Source: Phenylobacterium zucineum HLK1 (GTDB taxonomy: Bacteria; Pseudomonadota; Alphaproteobacteria; Caulobacterales; Caulobacteraceae). Taken from it: 64,000 bases of DNA. The notes under the pieces are model-generated. The model did no database searches. It saw only the letters and a list, made by a program, of their open reading frames with translations, and was not told the origin of the DNA. Of this stretch, positions 16,702 through 25,539 are shown one piece after another. The translations under genes were made by a program, and so were the position numbers. The stretch is from contig NC_011144.1 of NCBI RefSeq assembly GCF_000017265.1, positions 1,342,001 through 1,406,000 of the forward strand. Direction: 5' to 3'. Every line of letters begins with the position of its first letter. Within the stretch, counting starts at the first letter, position 1.

Positions 16702-17787
16702 ATGGGCCCGAAGGTCACCGACGAGATTTCGCGCGAGGCGCTGGCGCGCTTCGACATGGTGATCGACGTGCGCAGTCCCTCCGAGTTCACCGAGGACCAT
16801 GTGCCCGGGGCCGTGAACCTGCCGGTGCTCACCGACGCCGAGCGGGCGGAGGTCGGGACGATCTACGTCCAGGAGTCGCGTTTCAAGGCGCGCCGGATCG
16901 GGGCGGCCTATGTCGCCCGCAACGTCGCCCGGCACCTGGAGACGGCGCTGGCCGACAAGCCCGGCGGCTTCGCGCCGCTGGTCTACTGCTGGCGGGGCGG
17001 CATGCGCTCGAACGCCATGGCCCTGATCCTGGCCCAGGTGGGCTGGCGCACCAGCGTGCTCGCCGGCGGCTACCGGACCTACCGCCGCCATGTCGTCGAG
17101 CGGCTTTACGACGGAAGGCTCGGCCTCGACTTCGTGCTGCTGGACGGCCAGACCGGCTCGGCCAAGACCGAGATCCTCGGGCTGCTGGCCGCCCGCGACG
17201 TGCAGACGCTGGACCTGGAGGGCCTGGCCGAACATCGCGGCTCCCTGTTCGGCGCCCTGAAGGGGCGGCCGCAGCCCAGCCAGAAGCTGTTCGAGAGCCG
17301 GCTGCTGGCCGCGCTCGACGCGCTGGATCCCGCGCGCCCGGTCGTCGCCGAGGCCGAATCCAGCAAGATCGGCGAGCGCATCCTGCCGCCCGCGCTCTGG
17401 GCGCGGCTGGCGGCCGCGCCGCGGATCGAGCTTGCGGCCGAGCCGGCGGCCCGCGCCCGGTATCTGGTGGGCGCGTACAGCGACCTGATCGCCGACCGCG
17501 CCGCCCTCGACGAGGGGTTCCTGCGGCTGCCGGTCCATCCCAGCCGCGAGCGCCTGGAGAACTGGCGGGCGCTGGCGGACGCCGGGCGGTTCGCCGACTT
17601 GGCCGAGGCGGTCATGGCGCTGCACTACGACCCCGCCTACGAGCGCGCCCGCAAGAAGCACGGCCGGCCCCTCGTCGGGCGCATCGCCCTCGATCCCTGC
17701 CGTCCGGAAGAGCGGGAGACCGCGGCGGACGTCGTGGCCGATCTGGTGGCCCGGCTTGACGCTGCGCCGCGGCGGCGCGAGGCTTAA
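16702..17787 (+). CDS. mnmH: tRNA 2-selenouridine synthase
   Basis: The protein has 361 residues. An N-terminal rhodanese domain carries DVRSPSEFTEDHVPGAVNLPV and the active Cys in VYCWRGGMRS (about residue 96). A P-loop domain follows, with GQTGSAKTEIL (about 149-159). This is the MnmH/SelU (YbbB) arrangement, which replaces sulphur by selenium at wobble uridine 34 of certain tRNAs, using selenophosphate from SelD. Divergent pairing with selD supports the role. In the P-loop the usual Gly before Lys is Ala, a minor variation also seen elsewhere in the family. Confidence 0.94.
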   Translation: MGPKVTDEISREALARFDMVIDVRSPSEFTEDHVPGAVNLPVLTDAERAEVGTIYVQESRFKARRIGAAYVARNVARHLETALADKPGGFAPLVYCWRGGMRSNAMALILAQVGWRTSVLAGGYRTYRRHVVERLYDGRLGLDFVLLDGQTGSAKTEILGLLAARDVQTLDLEGLAEHRGSLFGALKGRPQPSQKLFESRLLAALDALDPARPVVAEAESSKIGERILPPALWARLAAAPRIELAAEPAARARYLVGAYSDLIADRAALDEGFLRLPVHPSRERLENWRALADAGRFADLAEAVMALHYDPAYERARKKHGRPLVGRIALDPCRPEERETAADVVADLVARLDAAPRRREA

Positions 17788-17818
17788 CGGCGATAATCAA
17801 GGACAAGGGAGACGGCCC

Positions 17819-18589
17819 ATGGCGGACGGATCGGTCGCGGGCGTGACCTCGCTGAAGGGCAAGGTGAGCGCCGAGGAATGGCAGGCGCGGGTGGACCTGG
17901 CGGCGCTGTACCGGCTGGTGGCGCTGCACGGGTGGGACGACCTCGTCTACACCCACATCTCGGCCCGCATCCCGGGGCCCGAGCACCACTTCCTGATCAA
18001 TCCCTACGGCCTGCTGTTCGAGGAGATCACCGCCTCCTCGCTGGTGAAGATCGACCTGGACGGCAACATCCTCCAGGAGACGCCGCACTTCATCAATCCG
18101 GCGGGCTTCACGATCCACTCGGCGGTGCACCAGGCCCGCGAGGACGCCCGCTTCGTGATGCACCTGCACACCGACCAGGGCGTCGCCGTGGCGGCCCAGA
18201 AGGAGGGCCTGCTGCCGCTGTCGCAGCATGCGCTGATCGTGCTGCCAAGGCTCGCCTACCACGACTACGAGGGCATCGCCCTGAACCTGGACGAGCGCGA
18301 GCGGCTGGTGGCCGACATCGGCGACAAGCACCTGATGCTGCTGCGCAACCACGGCACCCTGTCGGTGGGCGAGACGGCGGGCGACTGCTGGGTGGGGATG
18401 TTCTTCCTCGAGCGGGCCTGCAAGCAGCAGGTGATGGCGCTGTCCGCCGGCCGCGAGAACGTGCTGATGGCCCCCGAAGCCGCACGCGCCGAGGTGCAGA
18501 TGCAGACCTCGCGCGGCATCGGCGGGGGCCTGGCCTGGCCCGGCTGCCTGCGCCGCCTCGATCGCGAACTGCCCGGCTACGACGCCTGA
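17819..18589 (+). CDS. Class II aldolase/adducin family protein
   Basis: The protein has 256 residues from the ATG at 17819 (GGACAAGGGA upstream). It holds the class II aldolase fold: LAALYRLVALHGWDDLVYTHISARIPG, then a HLHTDQGVAVAAQ segment with the zinc-binding His residues, and LRNHGTLSVG. Members act on sugar phosphates or on 2-keto and 3-hydroxy acids, or are non-catalytic like adducin. The first part (GWDDLVYTHIS) resembles the bacterial class II aldolases of unknown substrate that are frequent in alphaproteobacteria. A strong hairpin with a T-rich tail follows, so the transcript likely ends just after the gene. Confidence 0.88.
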   Translation: MADGSVAGVTSLKGKVSAEEWQARVDLAALYRLVALHGWDDLVYTHISARIPGPEHHFLINPYGLLFEEITASSLVKIDLDGNILQETPHFINPAGFTIHSAVHQAREDARFVMHLHTDQGVAVAAQKEGLLPLSQHALIVLPRLAYHDYEGIALNLDERERLVADIGDKHLMLLRNHGTLSVGETAGDCWVGMFFLERACKQQVMALSAGRENVLMAPEAARAEVQMQTSRGIGGGLAWPGCLRRLDRELPGYDA

Positions 18590-18611
18590 TCCGACTGCCG
18601 CGCGAGATCCG

Positions 18612-18646
18612 ACGGGCGTCCCGGCCGGGACGCCCGTTCGCCTTTT
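18612..18646 (+). terminator. Rho-independent terminator after the class II aldolase gene
   Basis: A perfect palindrome at 18612-18637 (ACGGGCGTCCCGG and its complement) can form a long GC stem and is followed by CTTTT at 18642-18646. It stands 23 bp past the aldolase stop and separates that gene from the efflux operon. Confidence 0.75.
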
Positions 18647-18771
18647 CGCGTTACGTTTCAAGCGAGAAACGGTCAGCCATCCTACTGTCACTCGATCCCG
18701 TGTATGACGCGGGGTAAGAGCGCATCCTCCCCGGACGCTCGCCCGTATTCGGGCGATGGAGCACCTCAGTC

Positions 18772-19935
18772 TTGATCCGACGCCACTTCTTCCTTGTTGC
18801 GGCCCTCATCGTGCTGGCGGTCATGATCGTCGTCGGCGGCATGAAGGTCATCGGGCTGAAGGCCGGCGCGGGCGGAGGCGGCGGACCGGGCGGACCGCCC
18901 GGGGCGGCCATGAAGGGGCCCGGCGGCGGGGGCGGCGGATTCGGCGCCACGCAGGTGTCGGTCACGCCCGTGCAGCCGCGCGCCTTCACCGACACCATCG
19001 AGGTCCTGGGCGTCGCCAAGGGCCGCCAGTCGGTGACGCTGACCGCGGCCGCGACCCAGCTCGTCGAGCGGGTCCATTTCACCGACGGCCAGCAGGTGTC
19101 CCGCGGCGCGGTCCTGGTCGAGCTGCGCAACACCGAGCAGAGCGCCGGGATCGCCCAGGCCGAGGCCCGGCTGGTGCAGGCCCGGCGCGCCTATGACCGC
19201 TACCGCGCCCTGGGCGAGAAGGGCTTCGCCTCCAAGGCGGCGATCGACGAGTACGAAGCGGCCTGGCGCACGGCGCAGGCCGATCTCGCCGCCGCCCGCG
19301 CCCGCGAAGCCGACCGGGTCATCCGCGCGCCCTTCGCCGGGGTGGTGGGCCTGTCCGACGTGGCCCCTGGCGCGCTGGTGAATCCCGGGGCGCCGATCGT
19401 GACCCTGGACGACCTCTCGGCCGTGCGCGTCGACTTCCAGGTGCCCGAGCGCTACCTCGCCCAGCTGCGCGAGGGCCAGACGATCCTGGCCGCCGTGGAC
19501 GCCTATCCCGGCGAGACCATCACCGGCCGCATCTCGCGGCTGGACACCCGTGTGGACGAGCGCACGCGGGCCATCACCGCCCGGGCCGAGTTCCCCAATC
19601 CCGGCCGCCGGCTGAAGCCCGGCATGCTGGTGCGGGTCGGCGTCTCGCGCGGGCAGCGCCAGAGCCTGAGCGTCCCGGAATCGGCCGTCTCGGTGCAGGG
19701 GGACGCGGCCTTCGTCTACGTCGTCCGGCAGGCCGGCGAGCGCACGCTGGCCGAGCAGCGGCCGGTGGTGACCGGCATCCGTCAGCAGGGCTTCGTCGAG
19801 GTCCTCGACGGTGTGCGGGCCGGCGAGCGGCTGGTCGCCGACGGCCTCAACAAGATCCAGCCGGGCCAGCCGATCCGCGTGGCCGGCCAGGCCGTCCAGC
19901 CCGGAGCGCGGCCTGCGCCGCGGCCCGCCGCATGA
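18772..19935 (+). CDS. RND efflux periplasmic adaptor (membrane fusion protein)
   Basis: The protein has 387 residues from a TTG at 18772; the next methionine codon falls inside the membrane segment, so TTG is preferred. An N-terminal membrane anchor (FFLVAALIVLAVMIVVGG) is followed by an unusual Gly/Pro-rich linker (about residues 34-58). The adaptor core comes next: barrel-sandwich halves with VTLTAAATQLVERVHFTDGQQVSRGAVLVEL and RAPFAGVVGLSDVAPGALVNPGAPIVTLDDLS. It joins the inner-membrane pump to an outer-membrane channel. It overlaps the pump gene by 4 bp. No outer-membrane TolC-type gene is adjacent. Confidence 0.9.
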   Translation: MIRRHFFLVAALIVLAVMIVVGGMKVIGLKAGAGGGGGPGGPPGAAMKGPGGGGGGFGATQVSVTPVQPRAFTDTIEVLGVAKGRQSVTLTAAATQLVERVHFTDGQQVSRGAVLVELRNTEQSAGIAQAEARLVQARRAYDRYRALGEKGFASKAAIDEYEAAWRTAQADLAAARAREADRVIRAPFAGVVGLSDVAPGALVNPGAPIVTLDDLSAVRVDFQVPERYLAQLREGQTILAAVDAYPGETITGRISRLDTRVDERTRAITARAEFPNPGRRLKPGMLVRVGVSRGQRQSLSVPESAVSVQGDAAFVYVVRQAGERTLAEQRPVVTGIRQQGFVEVLDGVRAGERLVADGLNKIQPGQPIRVAGQAVQPGARPAPRPAA

Positions 19936-22900
19936 TGCTGTCGGACATCTCGGTCCGCCGGCCCGTCTTCGCGGCGGTCGCGGCCATCATCCTGTGCGTC
20001 GTCGGCTTCGCCTCCTTCCAGGCGCTGACGGTGCGGGAGCTGCCCAGCGTGGACCCGCCGGTGGTGTCGGTCTCGACCGTCTATCGCGGCGCTTCGGCCG
20101 AGGTCATCGAGGAGCGGATCACCGAGGTGATCGAGCGGCAGGTCGCCGGTCTCGAAGGCATCGACCGCATCAACTCGGCCTCGCGGGACGGCTCCTCGCG
20201 GATCAACATCTCCTTCACCCTGGACCGCGACCTCGACGCCGCGGCCAACGACGTCCGCGACGCGGTCAGCCGGGTGATGGCGGCCCTGCCCGAACAGGCC
20301 GACCCGCCGCAGATCCAGAAGGCGAACGCCGACGCCTCGCCGATCATGTTCCTGAGCTTCAGCTCGGCGACCCTGAACCGGCTGCAGCTCACCGACTACG
20401 CCCAGCGCTATCTCGTCGAGCGGCTGTCCACCGTGCCGGGGGTCGCCAATGTCGGGGTGGGCGGCGCCCAGAACTACGCCATGCGCATCTGGCTCGACCC
20501 GGACGCTATGGCCGCCGCCGGCGTCACGGTGGAGGACGTCGAAAGCTCGCTGAACGCCCAGAACCTCGAGCTGCCCGCCGGCTCGCTCGAGGCGCCGGCC
20601 AAGGACTTCACCATCCGGGTGGCCCGCGGCTACGCCACGCCCGAGCAGTTCGCGCGGCTGCCGATCACCCGCGCGCGGACCACGGCCGCGTCCCAGACCT
20701 CCGCCGCGCTCGGCGGCGCGGCCGCGGGCGCCGGGGCGGCCCAGGGCGCGGTGCGCGACGTGACGACCGCGACCCAGGGCGAGACCTACATCACCCGGCT
20801 GGGCGACATCGCCCGGGTGGAGGAGGGGCCGGACGAGCACCGCCGCAGCTTCCGGTCCAACGGCAGCGAGATGGTCGGCATCGCCATCTTCCGCCAGAGC
20901 CTCGCCAACGACCTCGAGATCTCGGAAGGCGTCCGCAACGCCATCGAGCAGATCCGGCCCGGCCTGCCCGAGGGCAGCAAGCTGGAGGTCTCGGTCGACT
21001 ACACCGAGTTCACCCGCCACGCGATCGACGAGGTGTGGTGGACCATGGCCATCGCGCTGGGCTGCGTGGCGCTGGTGAACTTCCTGTTCCTGGGCACCTG
21101 GCGCGCCGCCCTGATCCCCTCGATCGTGGCGCCGATCTGCATCCTGTCGACGTTCATCGTGCTCGCCCCGCTGGGCTTCTCGATCAACCTGCTGACGCTG
21201 CTGGCGCTCGTGCTCGCCATCGGGCTCGTCGTCGACGACGCCATCGTCGTGGTGGAGAACATCCAGCGGCGCATCGACGACGGCGAGCCGCCGGTCGTCG
21301 CCGCCCAGCGCGGGGCGCGCCAGGTGTTCTTCGCGGTCGTCGCCACGACGATCGTGCTGGTCTCGGTCTTCGCGCCCCTGATGTTCCTGCCGGGCTTCAT
21401 CGGCCGGCTGTTCGTCGAACTCGCCGTCGCCGTCGCCGGCGCCGTGGCGTTCTCGGCCCTGCTGGCGCTGTCGCTGTCGCCCATGATGGCCTCGAAGCTG
21501 CTCCGCCCGGCGAAGGGCGAGGGCCGGCTGGCCCGCATCATCGACGGCGCCATGGACCGTCTGAAGACCTCGTACCACGCCTCGCTCGACCGCATGCTGG
21601 GCGACCGGCGGGTGTCGATCTCCGCCTCGGCCGTGGTGCTTCTGCTGGCCGCCGCGGCGGTGGGCGTCTTCAGCGTCCTGCCGCGCGAGCTGACTCCCGA
21701 GGAGGACCGCCGCCGCGCCCAGGTGATGCTGGTGGGCCCCGAAGGCGCCGGCTACGACTACACCCGCGCCGCGGCCCAGAAGGTCGAGCAGGTGCTCATG
21801 CGCTACCTCGACGAGGGCGTGCTCGACCGGTACGTGATGGTCAGCCCGCGCTTCGGCGGCGCCTCCAGCTTCAACACCGCCGGCGGCAACACCATGCTGT
21901 CGGAAGACGCCGGGATGACCACCCAGGAGTTCGCGGCCAGGCTGAACCGCGAACTCGCCGGCGTCACCGCGGTCCGCGCCATCGTCTCGCCCGAGGGCGG
22001 CCTGCAGCGCGGCGGTCCGGGCGGCGGCGGCGGGTCCAACGTCCAGCTGATCGCCACCGGCACCGACTATCCCGAGATCGAGCGTTGGATCCGCCCGATC
22101 CTGGCCGCCGCCGAGCAGAACCCGGGGCTCGGGCGTCCGCGCCTGGACTACGAGCCCACCAGCCCGCGCCTGGTGGTGGACATCGACCGCGACAAGGCCG
22201 CCGCGCTCGGCGTCTCGGCCCAGGCGGTCGGCCGGGCCCTGGAGACGAACTTCGGCTCGCGCCGGGTGACCACCTACATCCGCGACGGCCAGGAGTACGA
22301 CGTCCTGCTGCAGACCGAGCGTTCGCGCCGGCAGAACGAGGCCGACCTGCGCAAGCTCTATGTGCGCAGCGCCTCGGGGGAGCAGGTGCCGCTCGCCTCG
22401 CTGGTCACCACCCGCGTGCGGGGCGACACGCCGGACCGCTCGCGGGTCGACCGCCTGCGCTCCATCACCCTGACGGCGCAGCTCAACCCCGGCTATTCCA
22501 TGGGCGAGGCGATCGCCTTCTTCGAGTCCGAGGCCGCCAAGCAGCCCGCGGCGGGCGTGGGGATCAAGTGGGGCGGCGGCGCCCGCGACTACCTCGAATC
22601 CTCGGGCGCGGTGGGCTTCGCCTTCGCGATGGCGCTGCTGCTCGTCTTCCTGGTGCTGGCGGCGCAGTTCGAGAGCTGGATCCACCCCGCCGTGATCATG
22701 CTGACGGTGCCCGTCGCAGCGCTGGGCGGACTGTTCGGCCTGCTGCTCGCCGACTCCTCGGTCAACACCTACAGCCAGATCGGCCTGATCATCCTCGTGG
22801 GGATCGCGGCCAAGAACGGCATTCTGATCGTGGAGTTCGCCAACCAGCTGCGGGACGAGGGGCTGTCGATCCGCGAGGCGGTGATCGAGAGCGCATCGCT

Positions 22901-23171
22901 GCGCCTGCGGCCGATCATCATGACCTCGATCTCGGCGGCGGCGGGCGCGATCCCGCTGATCGTCTGGGGCGGGGCCGGCGGCGAGGCGCGGAAGACCATC
23001 GGCGTGACCATCTTCTTCGGCGCGATCTTCGCCACCATGGTCACGCTGTTCGTGGTGCCGGTGTTCTACAACATGCTGGCGAGGTTCACGAAGTCGCCGA
23101 ACGCCACGGCCCGCCGCATCGAGGCCTTCGAGGAGGCCGAGCGCACGCGAGTGGCCAACGCGGCGGAATAG
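19932..23171 (+). CDS. RND family efflux permease (HAE1-type)
   Basis: This 1079-residue pump has the canonical RND layout: one N-terminal membrane helix (VRRPVFAAVAAIILCVVGFASF), a large porter loop, TM2-TM6 with GLVVDDAIVVVENIQRR, a second porter loop, and TM8-TM12 with IGLIILVGIAAKNGILIVEFANQLR. The DD in TM4 and the Lys in TM10 are the proton-relay residues. The porter loops contain Ala/Gly-rich inserts (about residues 251-275 and a run of Gly near 700). It exports drugs, dyes or similar compounds by proton antiport. The start ATG lies in the adaptor's stop overlap (ATGATG). Confidence 0.94.
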   Translation: MMLSDISVRRPVFAAVAAIILCVVGFASFQALTVRELPSVDPPVVSVSTVYRGASAEVIEERITEVIERQVAGLEGIDRINSASRDGSSRINISFTLDRDLDAAANDVRDAVSRVMAALPEQADPPQIQKANADASPIMFLSFSSATLNRLQLTDYAQRYLVERLSTVPGVANVGVGGAQNYAMRIWLDPDAMAAAGVTVEDVESSLNAQNLELPAGSLEAPAKDFTIRVARGYATPEQFARLPITRARTTAASQTSAALGGAAAGAGAAQGAVRDVTTATQGETYITRLGDIARVEEGPDEHRRSFRSNGSEMVGIAIFRQSLANDLEISEGVRNAIEQIRPGLPEGSKLEVSVDYTEFTRHAIDEVWWTMAIALGCVALVNFLFLGTWRAALIPSIVAPICILSTFIVLAPLGFSINLLTLLALVLAIGLVVDDAIVVVENIQRRIDDGEPPVVAAQRGARQVFFAVVATTIVLVSVFAPLMFLPGFIGRLFVELAVAVAGAVAFSALLALSLSPMMASKLLRPAKGEGRLARIIDGAMDRLKTSYHASLDRMLGDRRVSISASAVVLLLAAAAVGVFSVLPRELTPEEDRRRAQVMLVGPEGAGYDYTRAAAQKVEQVLMRYLDEGVLDRYVMVSPRFGGASSFNTAGGNTMLSEDAGMTTQEFAARLNRELAGVTAVRAIVSPEGGLQRGGPGGGGGSNVQLIATGTDYPEIERWIRPILAAAEQNPGLGRPRLDYEPTSPRLVVDIDRDKAAALGVSAQAVGRALETNFGSRRVTTYIRDGQEYDVLLQTERSRRQNEADLRKLYVRSASGEQVPLASLVTTRVRGDTPDRSRVDRLRSITLTAQLNPGYSMGEAIAFFESEAAKQPAAGVGIKWGGGARDYLESSGAVGFAFAMALLLVFLVLAAQFESWIHPAVIMLTVPVAALGGLFGLLLADSSVNTYSQIGLIILVGIAAKNGILIVEFANQLRDEGLSIREAVIESASLRLRPIIMTSISAAAGAIPLIVWGGAGGEARKTIGVTIFFGAIFATMVTLFVVPVFYNMLARFTKSPNATARRIEAFEEAERTRVANAAE

Positions 23172-23180
23172 CCCCCGCCA

Positions 23181-23231
23181 AAAAGAAAGGCCTCCCGCCA
23201 AAAAGAACGGCCTCCCGGGTGAGGGGAGGCC
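23181..23231 (-). terminator. Terminator for the cytochrome c gene, with a duplicated tail
   Basis: Read on the minus strand, a stem of 8 bp (GGCCTCCC pairing with GGGAGGCC, loop of 7) at 23209-23231 is followed by TTCTTTTTGG, then by a second copy of GGCGGGAGGCCTTTCTTTTT. The nearly exact 25-bp duplication is visible on the plus strand as two CCCGCCAAAAAGAA units at 23174 and 23194. It lies about 180 bp downstream of the cytochrome c stop and just after the RND pump stop on the other strand. Confidence 0.6.
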
Positions 23232-23411
23232 GAGGAAGGGGGTCGCCAGGGGCCGGCAAGGGGGGGAGGACGGCCCCGGCAGGCCGCCACGCGGACGCGC
23301 CGGCCGAAAAGGTTGTCGACAGATGCAGTGATCGACCGACGGACAATGCGCCGCCCGTCTATGCGCGTCAAGGTTGTCTATTGCCGAATTCTGCTCGCGT
23401 CGCGTGAATTC

Positions 23412-23918
23412 CTACTGGGCCGTCCCACGAGTCTCGACCATCAGGAAGGCGATCAGGTCGGTCCGGTCCTTGGCGTCCTTCAGCCCCGCGAACGACATCT
23501 TGGTGCCGGGCAGGTAGGTCATCGGCTTGGCCAGCCACTCGTCGAGGTGCGGCCCGTCCCAGACGATGTCGGCGTTCTGCAGCGCGTCGGAGTACCGGAA
23601 GCCTTCGACCTGGGCCGCCTTGCGGCCGAACACGCCGTGCAGGTTCGGGCCGGTCATGTTGGCGCCGCCGGGCGTGATCGTGTGGCACGAGCGGCAGAGG
23701 GCGAACTTCGCCTTGCCGTTCGCCAGGTCCGCGGTGTTGTAGGGCGCAGGCAGGGTGGCGAGGACCTTCTGCGCCTGCTCGTCGGTGAGTTCGGGCGCGG
23801 CGGCCTGGCCGGACCCCGCCGGAGCCTCGCCCGGGGCCTGCTCCGTCGACGACTTGCCGCACGAGGCGAGGGCGGCCGCGACGACGGCGGTGGCGAGGAT
23901 CGGTCCCAGACGGCGCAT
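23412..23918 (-). CDS. Lipoprotein-anchored class I cytochrome c
   Basis: The protein has 168 residues. A lipoprotein signal with lipobox LASC (Cys about residue 20) is followed by a low-complexity linker, then a class I cytochrome c domain. This has the haem motif CRSCH (75-79), GPNLHGVFGRK and YLPGTKMSFAGL, which gives the axial Met (about 141). The form resembles membrane-tethered mono-haem cytochromes that shuttle electrons from the bc1 complex to an oxidase. Tethering by lipid rather than by a membrane helix is the less common solution. The genes around it do not show which oxidase it serves. Confidence 0.92.
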   Translation of the reverse strand: MRRLGPILATAVVAAALASCGKSSTEQAPGEAPAGSGQAAAPELTDEQAQKVLATLPAPYNTADLANGKAKFALCRSCHTITPGGANMTGPNLHGVFGRKAAQVEGFRYSDALQNADIVWDGPHLDEWLAKPMTYLPGTKMSFAGLKDAKDRTDLIAFLMVETRGTAQ

Positions 23919-23977
23919 GGATATCTCCCTGAATGGCGGCGCAAGCTAGCGCGAAGCCGCGCCGATTCAAGCGAGCG

Positions 23978-24430
23978 TCAGCGCCGGCGCCGCCGCTCGC
24001 GGTTCACCGCCTCGTCCAGCGCCTGGAGGAAGCGCGACCGGTCGGCGGCGGCGAAGGCTCCGGGGCCGCCGGTGATCTCGCCGGTCGAGCGGATGTGCTC
24101 CATGATCGCCCGCTGGGCCAGGGCCGAGCCGATGGAATCGGCGGTGAACGCCCGGCCGTTCGGCGCGATCGCCGCGCCGCCGGCCTTCAGCACCCGGTCG
24201 GCCAGGGGGATGTCGTTGGTGACGACGATGTCGCCGGGCCGCACCTCTTGGGCGATCCAGTCGTCGGCCACGTCGGGACCCGCGTCCACGATCATCCGCT
24301 CGATCATCGGCGAGGCCGGGATGCGGATGAAGCTGTTGGAGACCACGAAGGTCTTCAGCCCGTAGCGGGCGGCGACCTTGTAGGTCTCGTCCTTCACCGG
24401 GCAGGCGTCGGCGTCGATGAAGATGCGCAT
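23978..24430 (-). CDS. YaiI/YqxD (DUF188) family protein
   Basis: This 150-residue protein starts MRIFIDADACPVK, the hallmark of the YaiI/YqxD family. Further motifs are VVSNSFIRIP, GDIVVTNDIPLADRVLKAGG and the Asn-Gly segment APNGRAFT. The DADACP stretch with its acidic residues resembles a metal-binding PIN/NYN-type nuclease core, but the family's biochemical role is not established as far as I know. It is probably cytoplasmic. The start is the ATG at 24430; upstream in-frame codons extend into unlike sequence. Confidence 0.9.
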   Translation of the reverse strand: MRIFIDADACPVKDETYKVAARYGLKTFVVSNSFIRIPASPMIERMIVDAGPDVADDWIAQEVRPGDIVVTNDIPLADRVLKAGGAAIAPNGRAFTADSIGSALAQRAIMEHIRSTGEITGGPGAFAAADRSRFLQALDEAVNRERRRRR

Positions 24431-24531
24431 GATCCACCGCCTAGCCCAAAGCCGCCGCCGGAACCACCGGGCGCGGGGAACCGTTGCCTTGGCGGTGTCC
24501 GCGCAGGGGGGCACGAGAGGGGAGGTCAGCC

Positions 24532-24861
24532 GTGTTCCGCAGAGCCGCGCCGGCCGGGACCGCCGGGCCCCGCGCCAAGATCCGCGAAGGCGGCCGCCCA
24601 GGGCGGTTGTGGCGCGGGGTGGCCGACGCTGCGGTCCTTCGCCTGCATGCCCTGGCCGTGCGGTTCGACTGGACGCCGCAGGCGTTCGGCGACGCCGGCC
24701 CGGTGGACGAGACCGACCCCTCGGCGCTGCGCGCCGAATGGCTGCGCCAGTACCGCACCTGGGCCGACGCCAGTCCCGAGCAACTGTTCGCGATCAAGGT
24801 CGGCGCGGTCCTGCTGGGCGGCGCCATCGCCGGCCTGCTGATCCTGATCGCCGCGATGTAG
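24532..24861 (+). CDS. Small protein with one C-terminal membrane segment, function unknown
   Basis: The protein has 109 residues from a GTG at 24532, chosen because GGGGAGGT lies five bases upstream. It is basic at the N-terminus, has a predicted helical middle with RLHALAVRFDWTPQAF, and ends in a single hydrophobic segment (IKVGAVLLGGAIAGLLILIA), suggesting a tail-anchored inner-membrane protein. I do not recognise a family. Codon use matches the neighbours, with GC-rich third positions, which supports a real gene. Confidence 0.62.
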   Translation: MFRRAAPAGTAGPRAKIREGGRPGRLWRGVADAAVLRLHALAVRFDWTPQAFGDAGPVDETDPSALRAEWLRQYRTWADASPEQLFAIKVGAVLLGGAIAGLLILIAAM

Positions 24862-24922
24862 GGGCTTGCGCGACGCTGCGGCGCCCGGCCCAGACTGCGC
24901 TGGCAAGGCAGGAGGCGCCCCC

Positions 24923-25306
24923 GTGACCGTCATCGACCGCTGGCATTCCGTGGTGCGGACCCGCGACCGGGCCGCCCTGGCCGGGATGATCGCCGAGGGC
25001 GCGGTCTTCGAGAGCCCGGTGGTCCACACGCCGCAGCAGGGCAAGGCGATCACGGTGAAGTACCTCGAGAGCGCGCTCGAGGTGCTGAACAACGAGACCT
25101 TCCGCTATCTCGGCGAGTGGCGGGCCGAACGCTCGGCCGTGCTGGAGTTCGCCTGCGAGATCGAGGGGATCACGATCAACGGCGTCGACATGATCTGGTG
25201 GGACGAGGCCGGCCGCATCGTGCGCTTCAAGGTGATGATCCGGCCGCTGAAGGCGATCAACCTGCTGCACCGTCTGATGGGCGAGAAGCTGGCCGCGGCC
25301 CGCTGA
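24923..25306 (+). CDS. SnoaL/NTF2-like fold protein
   Basis: The protein has 127 residues from the GTG at 24923, with AGGAGG eight bases upstream. The order helix-helix-strand (IDRWHSVVRTRDRAALAGMIAEGAVFESPVVHTPQQGKAITVKYLESALEVL) and the later FACEIEGITINGVDMIWWDEAGRIVRFKVMIRPLKAI show the cone-shaped NTF2-like fold. Such proteins are small binding proteins, isomerases or hydrolases, and no catalytic residue set is diagnostic here. It ends 6 bp before the tRNA-Thr gene on the other strand. Confidence 0.78.
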   Translation: MTVIDRWHSVVRTRDRAALAGMIAEGAVFESPVVHTPQQGKAITVKYLESALEVLNNETFRYLGEWRAERSAVLEFACEIEGITINGVDMIWWDEAGRIVRFKVMIRPLKAINLLHRLMGEKLAAAR

Positions 25307-25312
25307 GGCCGA

Positions 25313-25388
25313 TGGTGCCGGATGCAGGGCTCGAACCCGCGACCTTCGGTTTACAAAACCGCTGCTCTACCAGCTGAGCTAATCCGGC
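25313..25388 (-). tRNA. tRNA-Thr (anticodon TGT)
   Basis: The minus strand folds as a standard 76-nt tRNA: acceptor GCCGGAT/ATCCGGC with discriminator A and encoded CCA, D-arm GCTC/GAGC, anticodon loop TTTGTAA, and T-arm with GTTCGAG. The anticodon is TGT, reading ACA and the other Thr codons by wobble. The first anticodon stem pair is mismatched (G-A). The first 37 nt recur at 42098-42134, so this gene marks the left edge of an island. Confidence 0.96.
25352..25388 (-). repeat. Left copy of the 37-bp island-flanking repeat (5' half of tRNA-Thr)
   Basis: The stretch covers tRNA nucleotides 1 to 37, from the acceptor start through the base after the anticodon. It matches 42098-42134 at 35 of 37 positions, in the same orientation. 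Similarity stops abruptly at both ends. It therefore looks like an attachment-site core with the exchange in or near the anticodon loop. Confidence 0.75.
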
Positions 25389-25539
25389 ATATTAAGCGAT
25401 ATCAAACATTTGGCTCTCAGGCGGTGGTGGGTGGGCCCTTGCGGGGCACGCATGGGGCACAACCAGCCGGAGGCGTCGCCTCCGATGGCACAACCGGCCT
25501 ATCTCGGCAACCTGTCGAGCATAGGCAGCGGTCTGCGCA

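Noticed and set aside
18772..23171. A type I secretion system partner for the RTX protein.
   Set aside because: The adaptor and pump are RND-type (HAE1) with RND-specific motifs, not an ABC exporter with HlyD, and they are 10 kb away.
19782..23201. A long minus-strand open frame opposite the RND pump.
   Set aside because: It is a compositional shadow of the RND gene, with no recognisable domain.
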